Positions 13,401 to 27,454 of a stretch of DNA of 64,000 nucleotides are shown piece by piece. Numbering within the stretch: the stretch's first letter is position 1; every line of letters starts with the position of its first letter. The translations under genes were made by a program, and so were the position numbers. The stretch comes from Pterois miles (lineage: Eukaryota; Chordata; Actinopteri; Perciformes; Scorpaenidae): positions 1,247,501-1,311,500 of the forward strand of contig CAMQGK010000242.1 of assembly GCA_947000775.1 (NCBI GenBank). The letters run 5' to 3'. Under the pieces are notes generated by a model. It did not search any database. It was not told where the DNA came from and saw nothing but the letters and a program-made list of their open reading frames with translations.

Positions 13401-16400
13401 TGAGAAGGGTCCCATCACCTAAATGAAAATTCATGACATGACACATGCAATATTCTGTACAGCATACTATCTACTACTGGGATGTGGAACGGGTGGAAAC
13501 AAGAGAAAATGTGCCGCTAATGTGTTCAGACGGGCTACATAATTGATCAAAACTTTAATGTTCATATTCACTACTATTCACTATAAGAAACTGTAATGGA
13601 TTTATTTGCTTTAATTCAACACCCCCACACACCACCCCAAACCTAGTAATATATGCACAGTATTAGAAGATTACTGAAAACTACTGAGGCTCTGTTGTCT
13701 GTCTGAAATTATTAAATTTCTATTTGATATCATCTTGGATTTCTATAATGATAATTTCATCAGCTGTTTATATGGAGCAGACCTGGGCATTACACCGACT
13801 GGGTGTCTGATCTCTACAGTTCATGTAATGAGGTGATCTGACTTCAGCAGCCTCAGAGAGGAAAGACATTTGGGTTAAAAAAGGTAATGGTCAGTGTCTG
13901 GGCACATTTAACAATGCAGTGGTTTATTCAAGTTCATTGGAAGGAAAGGGGCAACCGTACAGCCTAATTTTGGGAATGTCAGGATTGAAGAACAACATGG
14001 GGGTGTCAGGGGAAGGTTTAGACCCAAACCTGAATGTAAGCTTCTTTCATGGAGGGCTGTAACCACTATGGGTCAAGTGAACAAGTGTCCACGCCCTCTG
14101 CACTCCTTAAAATATCCAGTGGTTTAATATTCAGACAATATGCAGTACACTATAAACCTGTGTATTACTGTAAGGCTGGTCCAGTCACAGATGTTCAGGA
14201 CCATGTCTTAGACACTCAGTGATATGATCAGAATGAGAAAAAAACAACAGAAATGGAAATGCAAGGGGCTGCAAGGGTTTCCTCTGGCTGCTGGCTCACT
14301 GCTACACTCAGTGGGCTGTAGACAGAGCCATCATTATCGTCAGTACTTCATGTGCACCTGAGGACAAAAAACACCTGATGATGTATGTCCTTCAATTTAA
14401 TTCAAATTATTTTTATACACCATCACATCATAACAGAAGTGATGTCAAGAGGCTTTTCATACAGAGCAGGTCTAGACTCAACTCCATGATCTAGAGAGCC
14501 AACATGAGATCCCCCATGAGCATGCACTGTTATGCCACAGTGGTGAGAATAAACTCCCCTTTAACGGGTAGAAACCTTGGGCAGAACCAGGCTCTGGGTG
14601 AGTGGTCATCTGCCTCGACCTTGACAGTATGTGGTCTATGATACTAAACTACCCAACCATCCATCCATCCAATCAAATGAGGGACTGCAGTTTTAAAAAT
14701 GGAAACTATGGATCGTGGGCAGGACATGGCCAATGGACAGAAGGTATCAGAGCAGTTCTGCAGACTCACCAGTGCTGAGATCATCAAAACAAGACACTGA
14801 TGTTAAAAATGACTCCAAGCTAATGCTGACTCTGGAGCCTGCAGAATCAGACAGCTAAATATAACCGGTCCTAGAGGAACCACGTCTACGAACCGGCAGT
14901 GTTGCCTTCTGTCTAAAGGAGGGTCAGCAGTTTGATCCCAGCAACAACCCGTCCTCACTGAATGTCCTTCAGCAACAGCGTTCACTTTATTATCCGTCTC
15001 ATTGGATCAGAGAGTGAGGCTGCGTTCACACCAGATGAGGCGTTGCTGTGATTCAGGGTCAGAGTCACTTTAATGGCCCACTGACTGCAATGATTAACGT
15101 CGTTTGGCGTCACAGCTGGGTTGAATGGCACTGGATCACCAGTTACTTGACTGGCCACCGCAGCATCACACTGGGTTGTGTTTCTCCAAAAGCTGATTCT
15201 GTTTCTACTTTCACACCACTTTTTTATTGCTTTTTTTAATTTTGTTTTTCTGAAACCCCCTGCAGCCACTGCAGCCGCAAAATGAACCAGAGGACATTTT
15301 ATCAACATCAAAATATAAAGCTACTGTGCCGACAGAATGGAGGTCCCTGGGGACCCTCATATTTTGATGCTGATTCTGATGCTGCCTTTGCCAGGCCACA
15401 GCGGGGTACACAGAGCTTAGAGAGCCGGGATGAGAGAGGGCGAGCAGCCGGGTCGCTGCCAGCGCCGCTCTCAGATACATCTCCAGCAATACGATAATAA
15501 TACTGCACTTTACACGCCTAGTCTGACAGTCTGTAGATCCAGTCTGTAGTCTAGAGATGAGGTACCTTCTAATAAAACAGAGATGTATGGGATGTGATGT
15601 TGCCACTGGGCTTGGATGTGGCACGGCTCTATAGTGCCCTCTAATTACTTTTAGCCTTTGAACACATTTTTGATGCTCTCGATATACTTGAAAACTCAAG
15701 AAACCTGACATATACATCAAAAGCTGTGAACACAGAGAATATACAGCGATTGGGTCCATGCATGCTTCGCGGGCTCCATAGCGCCCCCTAATGCATGGAA
15801 GACTTCAGCTGGAACACAGCTGCTCCCATATTCATGAATTTTTGTTTCCTTTTGGATTTCATTAGCTCTGCCCAACAAGAAGTTGGATAGTTTGAATTTT
15901 GTGTTTTTCATTTATTTTTCACAGCCCTTTAGCTGATGTGACACTATAGTGGGATTGAATAGTCAACACCAATACACCATTTCACACATTTTAGAGGTAT
16001 TGAACTTTCCAAAACTCCTCCTAGAGGATTTCAACTGATCAATCTCAAATTTTGCATGTTTCTCCATGTCACAGGAAGCTGTTTTAACTGGACTTTATAT
16101 TGTCCAGTCTGCTCCAGATTTGACATGCTGGATAAGAGTCCATGCTTGACGACATCGACATGCCCATATTTATAGTCATAGCGCCACCTACTGACAGGAA
16201 GTCAGCCTTGTGTGTCAATCTGTTGTACAAATGATATACAGCAACATGACATGTTAATTAGTGCGTGTTCTTCTGTGCCACGTAGTGGACACAGGAAGTG
16301 GTGCAAAATCTGTAATATGTCATTTCCAGTACCACACGCTCCATGACATACCCGTCAGTCATATGACTTCCTTTCTTTGGGGGCGGCAGTAGCTCAGTCT

Positions 16401-18809
16401 GTAGGCCCAACATGGACCAAGAACTGAGTGTGAACTGGTGAGGTGCCAGTTTACCTCTTGGGCACTCACAACAGAGTGTAAAAATTGAATTTCCCCTCGT
16501 GGGACTAATAAAGGTTGTTGTTCATGCTGACTCCTCTTTCACTTAAAATAAGTTAGTGTGAACCTCACTGCCGATGTGAAATAATCTCCTGGTTAATACC
16601 ACTGGAGCAGGAGACCTTTGTCAGGTACTTTGACCCAGCTACTGATCAGACCCTACCTTTTAATGAAAGCTTTTTAAGAGCCAATCAGTGCTTGTTTTTG
16701 ATCAGGTAGCCTGAGGAGCTTTGGCTCTAAACACATATAATTGAAGTGGTGTACAGAAGCCTGGTTGAAAGCATTTTGTCATCTAACATGACAGCGTGGT
16801 ACGTGCTAAGAGCAAAGATAAGCTCTCAAAGATTGTGAGTGTTGCAGCGAAGGAAGCTCACATCCACTGTTTGGAGAGTTTGACCATCTGGCCACCGATT
16901 TAATGTCTCAAGCATCAGCTGGAACATTGATGAGTCTTTTTGATGGGGCGGCAGTAGCTCAGTCCATAAGGACTTGGGTTAGGATGTGGAGGACCCGGGT
17001 TCAAATCCCCATGGACCAAGACCAACTGGTTGCTGGAGAGGTGCCAGTTTACCTCTTGGGCACTGCCGAGGTGCCCCTGAGCAAGGCACCAAACCCCCAA
17101 CTGCTCTGGGCGCTTGTCAGGAGCAGCCCCATCACTTGACATCTCTCCATTGACATGTATATGTACTGTGTGAACTGTACTGTGTGAACAACAGAGTGTA
17201 AAACTGAATTTCCCCACTGTGGGACTAATAAAGGAATATCTTTCTTTCTTTCTTTATTTTTACATGCTAAACACGTATAACACTCCACTAGAAAACACTT
17301 ATTTTATTACATGTGCTCTTTTTATTATTTATATTACTTGCTGTTATGTGCCCATTGCACTATTGTAAACTGTATACTGTACTGTATCTTTGTATGTTTT
17401 TATGATGTGTTGTGTTATGTGTATTTTATGTTTATGTTGTATCTGGAGAGACAAATTTCCACTGAGGTGGACGATAAAGTCAATCTGTCCATTTAGATGT
17501 TGTCAGCGGTCTTACCTGTGAAGTTTGAGTAAATATATAAAGTCAAAATATGATTTAAACATGAGAACAAGTACTGCAGAGCCGTTTTTGGTACCTTTCT
17601 CAGTGCGTAGCCTCTTGAAGGAGTCCGTCTTGGACAGGCCCGGGTCAGAGATAACCTTGGAGCCCAGTTTGACTGTCAGGTTGATAGACTGGTAGCCCTG
17701 TGGCAGCTTGCAGTCGTACAGGAGTGTCAGTAGCTGAGCCAGGGTCATGTCAGATGGGAGGGGCTGACCTGGAAGGGAGGATCGGGAAAACGCAAAAAGT
17801 CACTTCACTGATTGAAACCAATGTTCTGCTTCCAGATGCTGCCAGATGTGAGAGGGGATGTTAATCTTGTACTTGTATGTGTTGTACCTGGAAGCAGTTT
17901 GTGGTAGAGGTGGAAGACAGGCACACTGATGGTCTTCGCTGAAGGGTCCACACCAGACGTAGCAGTCAACTTTTCGCTCATCACGCGACCCCTCCTCGAT
18001 GGAGGTCTGGGGGGGGTGGAAAGAGCTCGCTTGGACTGGGACTTCAAGCCTGATGACAGACAAACGGACACATCGCCGGCCTGTTAGGCTGCTTCTCGTC
18101 AAAGTTAGGGCTGGGTCGTCATGCTTATCTCCACATTTCATCCCATCACAATACTTGGGTGCTTTTTAACTCTACAATAGGGATGTTAATAATTAACCAT
18201 TTAACTGATAACCGAGAGTAAGCACTTTAGCTGACTGACGCTATCGGTTAAAGGGTTAAAAGAAGTAATGATTAATTAAAAAGCTGAGAAAAACACAGAG
18301 GAACGGCTCATCAACGACTTCCAGCTGAGGAGTTGTAGCTTGTAGCCTCGTAGCATTTATCCACCGACAATATAAGATAAACTGAACACACACTGTCTGC
18401 TACAGTACACACCACCACCCCCCGTCTGCTACAGCTACAACACCACCAACACACACACACTGTCTGCTACAGCTACAACACCACCAACACACACACACTG
18501 TCTGCTACAGCTACAACACCACCAACACACACACACTGTCTGCTACAGCTACAACACCACCAACGCACACACCTGTCTGCTACAGCTACAACACCACCAC
18601 GCACACACACTGGCTACAGCTACAACACCACCAACACACACACACTGTCTGCTACAGCTACAACACCACCAACACACACACACTGTCTGCTACAGCTACA
18701 ACACCACCAACACACACACTGTCTGCTACAGCTACAACACCACCAACCCACCACTGTCTGTAATCCCCCCCCCCCGCGCACAGAAGGGAGAAAAAAACTA
18801 CAAAAACAC

Positions 18810-18842
<33 letters not shown>

Positions 18843-21800
18843 TCTGCTACAGCTACAACACCACCAACACACACACACTGTCTGCTACAGCTACAACACC
18901 ACCAACACACACACACTGTCTGCTACAGCTACAACACCACCAACACACACACACTGTCTGCTACAGCTACAACACCACCAACACACACACACTGTCTGCT
19001 ACAGCTACAACACCACCAACACACACACACTGTCTGCTACAGCTACAACACCACCAACACACACACACTGTCTGCTACAGCTACAACACCACCAACGCAC
19101 ACACACTGTCTGCTACAGCTACAACACCACCAACACACACACACTGTCTGCTACAGCTACGATCGCAGCTACACCCCCCCACCCTGCGTCGCAGCTACAA
19201 CACTACCAACACACACACACACACACACACACACCCACACACACACACTGTCTGCTACAGCTACAACACCACCAACACACACACACTGTCTGCTCCAGCT
19301 ACAACACCACCACACACACACACTGTCTGCTACAGCTACAACACCACCAACACACACACACTGTCTGCTACAGCTACAACACCACCAACACACACACACT
19401 GTCTGCTACAGCTACAACACCACCAACACACACACACTGTCTGCTACAGCTACAACACCACCAACACACACACACTGTCTGCTACAGTTACGTTCTCAGC
19501 TACAACACCACCAACACACACACACAGTCTGTCAGAAACTTGCTGAAGTAACGCTACAGTGGGCACAAAGCCACCGGCAACGCTAACGTAGCACAAACAC
19601 ACTGTTTATAGGATAATCGCTAAAGTTATGCTGGGCGACAACGTGTCGTTACGTCGGACAGACACACAGCTGAGCTCCTGACTTACAAATGAAGCACTGA
19701 TGACACATCTAGGAGTCTGAACGTTTAATGCCAAAACACTGCCATGTGCTTGACAATCAGATCATAGGACAGAAGCAGATAAACAAAAATCTGCCGGTTA
19801 CATTTGACATTTTCAAAAAGTGTACGTCAGGAACACAGTGTGGATGATGTTGTTGTTCTCAGGTCTCTCTTGGAAAAGAGATCTTAATGTCAGTGAGACT
19901 GCCAGATTAAATACAGATTAAATTTTATATATACATACACAGCTACTGCTGGCTTTCCGTTGGACGGGGGGTGTATACGGAGCAGAGTCACGTACCTGAG
20001 GCCACTACAACACTGTAGTTGTCCTGGAAGCCGCTGTCTGCTTTCATCTTTTCCTTCTCCTCATGATTCTTCTTCTCCTTGTCCTCCTTCTGCTCGTTGA
20101 TCAGCTTGGCTGTGATGCTGGGTGTGTCTGTTGGATGAACAGGAAACAGCGTGAAATGAGAGTGATATATTCTGTCTGACTGATTTATTTATAGAAATAA
20201 GAACTGACAAGCTGTACGGTATAGTATTTCAATGAAAACCTGTGTAGTAAAAGAAGTACACGCAGTAGACAGCGTGCGTTCACAGTATGTCAAGTTAAGG
20301 GTTCCTTAAGGGGCTTGAACCCTTAATATTTATCTTTGTGTAAAACAATTTCTGGTATTTTTTCCCAGTATAGCGTAATGAATGAGTACTTTAACTTCAT
20401 TCCCATTATCTTATAAATCTCAGTTGCACCTCTCACCTCACCTCCATACCTGAATGTCCAATAAACATGGAAATGATTTGCCATCGAGGCAGCCCTGGCT
20501 CTGCCTGCCTGTCTGCAGCGCTGTTCACCACTACATCCTCCACTACAGACACTCTTCCATCCAAACTCCCTCCAGGATGCTGCGTTTATAGTAGCTGTCT
20601 GAGTTTCACACATCTCCATCCAGTCCTCCTCTCTTATCTGTGAGTCTGACTCTTTCCCCCGTTTTTCTTTAATGCAGTTTGCAGAGTGTTTCTTGAGTCT
20701 GCTGATAGAATGAGGGCCTGCTCTCATCCATGTGCTAGCAGCTGATTTTTTTCTATTGGCTGTCAGGTTTACAATCACTCAGTGCACTAATCCAAACTCT
20801 TGCTCTGAGTTTTGTTGCGTATGGCAGCTCGTTCTAGTGAAAGGTTAAAGTTTCCTGGATTGAAACATACCAGACACCCGGTCCAGGACTTCAGCCAGGG
20901 TGGTGGAGATGGGCAGGTGGAGGGTGCGAAACTTGTGGCCTGCTCCATACATGGGATGTTGGATCATGTGGCTGGTGGCATTGATGCGTCCTTTGTATAA
21001 CTGAAAAAAGGTAAAACAGGAGAAAAAAAACATGGTTTCATGTCAGCATGTTATAAAAATATAACCATCGGCTTCACTACAGGACATATCAGCAACTAAA
21101 ACATACTGAGGGTTTTATGAGTTGAACAATACACTGGATCAATGTTTGTCCTTTTCATGTTCTTTTTCAGCAGATGTGGACCAGGCACTAGAGGTCGACC
21201 GATATCTGAGCATATTAAGTCGATTATCAAGCAGGCACATCAGCGGGCAGCCCAGTGTTGCTGCTGTAGACCAGGTGTGGCTCCGCCCCCTGGTGTCAGT
21301 CAAACTACCAGCACACCTGAGCAGATGAAGCCCAGAGGGTTGACCTTAGTTCGGGTGTATGAGGACAACAACGTCCAACTGAGATAAACCGTCCAGACAC
21401 AACCGGCAGAGACAGACCACGTGACCAAGTGTTGTTCAATAAATGTTTACTGACGTTAAGAAAATTTCTGTATCACCTGTTATTATTAAGCTGTTTTATT
21501 TTATCAGATGGAGGAAAAAAGAAAACAGCCAAAGATATCTGCAAAAAAATAAATAAATAAATCGGCATCTTGTATCAGCCATCAGCTGCCCTGATTCTGT
21601 CAAAAAAATAATGTGTTATCATGCTAATATTCACTTGTTGATGGGAATGTCATTAGTTTTGCAGGTAGTTGGTCATAAATCAAAGTATAGGATAGACTGT
21701 AAATTTGACCTGATGATGGCATAAGATGAAAAGTCACCAAAGTTTATGCCAATTATCCTGAAAGGGACAAGAAAATCTGAACCTAATACTATGGCAATTC

Positions 21801-22296
21801 ACCCAATAGTTAGAGAGCGACTTCAGTGTGGACCAACATGGAGGACGAACCACCGGACGGAGGGAACCAAACACTCTCACTATAAATGTTTATGAAAAGT
21901 CGAAACTATACACCGACATTACTGACCTCCAGCGCGGCTGTCAGTCTGCCAGGTCACGGCGCTTTTAGCAGCAGAAAGACAACATCATCTAGATTTGTTG
22001 TGTCATCTGTATTTTCCAGCATTCAGATGTTGATCTTTCTTTTGTTTAAGTGAAAACTTTGAACTGATGGTAGTGCTGGGGATCAGGCAGGAGGTAACCA
22101 AAACTGAAAGAAAAAGTCTCAATACAATAAATATCCATCATAAATAATGTCATGTCAGTCTGGGCAGCTGCTGCTAAAATATAACTGACTGCTCCACACC
22201 AGCCACCTGGAAGCTGGAGGAGATCACTGTGATGAGAAAAGAGGCTTCAGATTCATGACATGACGATTTTTGGTTCTAGTTCCAAATAGTAGTAGC

Positions 22297-22348
<52 letters not shown>

Positions 22349-25300
22349 AGTAAGTAAGTAGGAAAGAGTAGCGTTCCACATTAATAGTTTAGCATCTTTT
22401 ATGACTCTATTTCTGAGACCTCATTAATCGTTTTCTCTTGTGCTGCCCTGAGGATGACTTACGCATTAAATCATATTCATTCATTCATTCATCGTCAACC
22501 ACTTATCCCATTAGGGGTCGGGGGGGGCTGGAGCTGATCCCAGCTGGCATTGGGCGAAGGCGGGTTCACCTGGACAGGTCTCCAGTCCATCAGAGGACAC
22601 ATAGAGACAGACAACATAGAGACAGACAACCATTCACGCTCACATCCACACCTACGGGCAATTCAGACTCCCGCAGTCCATGTTTTTGGACTGTGGGAGG
22701 AAGCCGGAGTACCCGGAGAAAACCCGCGCTTACACGGGGAGAACATACAAACTCCACACAGAAGAGTCCCAAGCCAGAAATCGAACCTGCGACCCTCTTG
22801 CTGTGAGGCAACAGCTCTAACCACTGCACCACCATGCAGCCCCATTAAATCATATTATTCAAAATAATTAATAATTAATAATCTAATTAATCAATAATTT
22901 AATTAATAATTAATGACTTCTGTAGTTTGTACTTTTGTAGCTCCTGTACCAACATAATTTGGAGCTCCATTTTTAGTAATGTATATTGATTTATTCAGTT
23001 CCCAACAGTTGCAACTTCAGTATAAAAAATGATTTAAGGGGACGTTAAATAAACATTAACACTGCTGTGCTGCCCCCTTGTGGTCAAAGCTGAATTCTAC
23101 ATCAATCAGTTTGAGCAGTTCTATCGACCTCGTGGGGGATCTTCTGCCATAAATACCATCATGTCAGTCATGACATGACAGACAACAACCCCACACATGT
23201 ATGATGACTCTGAGGCAGGAATTATGGTTCTCTGAAGATAAGATAAGATAAGATAAGATAAGATAAGATGAACCTTTATTAATCCCCAGATACATGTTAA
23301 TGTCTCTGCACAAACTCTGTACAGACTGCATCACCACTGAGCATCGAGCAATATGATTGGCAGATGCTTGACAGGAAATGGGTTCATAACAGAAAATAAA
23401 AGAAGACTACGAGTCTCCAGCCATGCTAGTAGCACTGACTGTAAGGCTGTGTGTAGCCACAGCTCTCAGATACTGAACAACAGAGAACTTCACCCACCGG
23501 ACAGGGAGACTGAAGGAAGACTGTGACCTTCTCATCCTCCAGCATGAGCTGCAGGAAAAGTCTTCGTATGAAGCCTGAGATGTTTCCAGAGATGGGCACG
23601 TTGCCTCGCTGGGGTGCAGACTGGAAAAGCTCACAGAGAACCTGCAGCCAGAAAACATATCAAAATCAACACAGACCCATGAATACATCTGAATGAAAAG
23701 AGTTTCTCATTGATTGGCCAGCAAGGCCTTAACAGGGTTTCTACATGACTAATACTGTCATTTAAAACGGTAACCTCTATGGCTCTGTTGGGTGGAAAAA
23801 TAAGTCTCCAATCTATTGACTAATTACATCAGCAAATCTGTGTCCAAGTTGTCAAAACTCAATTTCTGGTGAACCCTTTAGTCTTTGCCCTTATCTTAAC
23901 ATGGGGGAACAGAAGAGCAGACCTGAGCCATGAGCCGCTGGTTGTTGGGGTGACAGGAGATACACTGGAGAAAGAAGGCTACGGTGGCATTTTCCAGAGC
24001 AGTCCTCTGCTGGGTGGTGAGACCTCCTGCCTGCCCAGAAGACGCCAGCGAGAAGCGAGACCCTGAAGCCTGAGGCTGGGATGGAGGGGGGCCGGCCGCA
24101 GACCCGGATCCCATAGGCTGACAGCCTGCATTAGCACCGGCACTGGCACTAGAATGGCACAGCAGGAAGAGCAGCGCCGTCCAGAGCGGGTTTACCTCTG
24201 GTCCTCCTAACCAGTCTTTCATGGCGTGACTGTTGCCTACTTCAGTCAGGAAGCGCAGCACTGGAGCGGCTAGCTCTGCGGCCAGAGGAGTCCGAATGTG
24301 TGAGGATGAGGAGGGTGAGTGGTAGTGGTGATGTCGTTTCTCAGCCTGAGCGGCAGGAAGAGGCAGGTCGGCACTGGCCAGAAGGCCAACACAGAACTGG
24401 GCCAGGCTGCGAACCAGCAGCGACGGTAAACCCGAGTCCAGAAGCTGCTCTATGGCTCCTGGAGACTGGGAGGCAGCCGACAGCGTGGTTAACTGGGACT
24501 CGGACAGGTTAATGGGGGGTCTGGCATGCTTGGAGTCATCAGTAAGTCCTGAAGCGTTGGTGTTGGCGTCGTGCTGCTTTTTGCCGTCGTCGGTCATGGC
24601 GAGGCGGTGTTGCTGGGCTTGAGAGTGACTGGCGCTGGGCACTGAGACGATCCCCATCCAGGACATGAGAAGGGAGAAGTAGCTGGGGTGGATGTGACAC
24701 ATGGAGCACAGCAGGCTGTCCACAGCCTTCTTCAGCACGATGTTGCACGGCAACGACATGGACCAGTTATACAGCAGCCTGGAGGAAGGGAAATCAATGC
24801 AATCAATCAGTCATTAATCAACCGTTAGTCTTTAAAAGGCTGCAAAATCTATGCTGATGTAGTGTACAAATATTAAAAGACATATTCATGGTCAGTAAGA
24901 TTATATATTGTACTCCAGCATCCATAGACTCTAATTTGTGCAATACTCATTAACCTCTTCAGTCCTGGGAAAAAGCACCTAAAAGACCACATCCACAATC
25001 AATCAGGACCACCTCCTTTTAATCACAACTATTTCTTCTTGTTAAAATGCTTTGTAATAATCTATAAATTTTGGACAACTTACAGTTAATTTATGGACTG
25101 TGAAAGCTGAAGACCTCATGTTTTTGAAAAAGTACAACATGTATATCTTCTATAAACAGACCATCTTTGGTGTATAAAACTACGTCACAGGGATGTACCT
25201 GGTAGCGGGTCGGTCGGGCCATTCATTATTCAACAAATAATATAAATAAATAAATGTGTCATAAGTAGTGGCGAATTCAAGGGATTAACATCTTGGTATT

Positions 25301-27075
25301 ACTGAGCGCCTGTGTTTACATACTTAACTCCATTATATGTACCAGAAAATAACAATTCTCTTAACTTGATTAATATTACCACATAACTGCTGGACGTCCA
25401 TATTTAAGTACAACCCTGAAATGCCTTGAAACAGGATTGATAGTCGGTATGGATCAGGAGGAGGCGTCTAGTAACCAGAGGATTCCTGGATCCCAGTGTC
25501 CTTCACCAAGACACTGTGACCGGCTGAGTGCCCGGCTGAGTGACCGGCTGAGTGACCGGCTGAGTGACTGGCTGAGTGACCGGCTGAGTGACCGGCTGAG
25601 TGCCCGGCTGAGTGAACGGCTGAGTGACCGGCTGAGTGACCGGCTGAGTGAAGGGGTGAGTGACCGGCTGAGTGACCGGCTGAGTGAACGGCTGAGTGAC
25701 CGGCTGAGTGACCGGCTGAGTGAACGGCTGAGTGAACGGCTGAGTGACCGGCTGAGTGACCGGCTGAGTGACCGGCTGAGTGAACGGCTGAGTGAAGGTG
25801 AAGGGCTGAGTGAATGGCTGAGTGACCGGCGGGTGAGTGACCGGCTGAGTGAACGGCTGAGTGACCGGTGAGGACGGCTGAGGAAGGGAGAGGAAGGGAG
25901 GAGATGAGGAGAGGGAAGGGAGAGGAAGGTGAGGAACGAGAGGAACGACTGAGTGAAGACTGAGGGGGGAGTGAAGGGGAGTGAACGGTGAGTGTGTGAG
26001 GTGGTGAAGTGCTTGGGTGGTGCTGACTAGGAAGTGCTAATGAATGCGGTCTTCACTGCTAGCCTGTTGCCCGCTAGAGGAGGGACTGGTTGGAGGTCTG
26101 GCTGGTTTAGGCGAGTGGTGTCAGCAACAGCTGAGCATCTGCCTTGAAACTGTGTTTTCTTAGTGCTGAGAGAAGCTGATAAATGCTTTAGTGGTCTATA
26201 GGTGAAGAAGACATCGTGTTCTCTGCATGTTATATTTAAAGTGTGCTGTGTAGAAGAGGAAGGAGAATACTTCTCCATCATGGTTTATGGAGTTAAAATT
26301 GAGAAATCAATAAAGGAAGTGGGGTGCATCTGACCGGAGCCCTCCAGCTATGGCCTGAGCACCGACGACTATTTTAATTTTTTTTCATTTTTTTTATCAT
26401 TATTATTATTATTATTATTGGTAGCAGTAGTAGTATTATGGCCTGAGCACCGACGACTATTATTAATATTATTATTATCATTATTATTATTATCATTATT
26501 ATTAATATTTTTTTGTGAGTGTGTTTTGGCCTGGCCCTTTTTTTTTTTTTTTTATTATCATATTATTATTATTATTTAGAGTAGTAGTATATGGGAGAGT
26601 AGGAGGAAAAAAAAAAAAAAGTTTTTATTTTTTTTTTTTTTTCTTTTTTATATTGGTAGAGTAGTAGTATTATGGCCTGAGCACAGATTTATTAATTTAT
26701 TATTATCTTTTATTATCATCATTATTATTATTATTGGTAGCAGTAGTAGTATTATGGCCTGAGCACCGACGACTATTATTAATATTATTATTATCATTAT
26801 TATTATTATCATTATTATTAATTATTATTGGTAGCAGTAGTAGTATTATGGCCTGAGCACCGAGATATTATTAATATTATTATTATCATTATTATTATCA
26901 TCATTTTATTATTATTGGTAGCAGTAGTAGTATTATGGCCTGAGCACCGACGACTATTATTAATATTATTATTATCATTATTATTATCATCATTATTATT
27001 ATTATTGGTAGCAGTAGTAGTATTATGGCCTGAGCACCGACGACTATTATTAATATTATTATTATCATTATTATC

Positions 27076-27107
<32 letters not shown>

Positions 27108-27423
27108 TGGTAGTAGTAGTATTATGGCCTGAGCACCAACAACACTGGGCCGAGAGGAAACTGTACTAATTATCATTTTTGTAGAGTAGTAGTATTATGG
27201 ATATCATTATTATTATTATTATTATTATTGGTGGCAGTAGTAGTAGTATTAGTAGTATTATGGCCTTAGCACCAACAACATCAGGCTATAGAGAGGACCC
27301 TATTGAAACTGTAGAAATTATTATTAATTATCATCATCATTATTATTATTATTGTTGTTGTTAAGGCCTGAGAACCAACCAGAGGTCCGCAGGCCCTATT
27401 GAAATCCTCCATTGTTTATTATT

Positions 27424-27454
<31 letters not shown>

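Noticed and set aside
15211..15759. 182-codon minus-strand frame in intron 48
   Set aside because: No domain, overlaps dispersed repeat sequence, and is not in phase with flanking exons.
20323..20778. 151-codon minus-strand frame in intron 45
   Set aside because: No recognisable motif. The flanking birc6 exons join perfectly without it.
25437..25871. 144-codon frame of repeated RLSD/RLSE
   Set aside because: Direct translation of a 12-bp minisatellite; no upstream signals and no conserved part.
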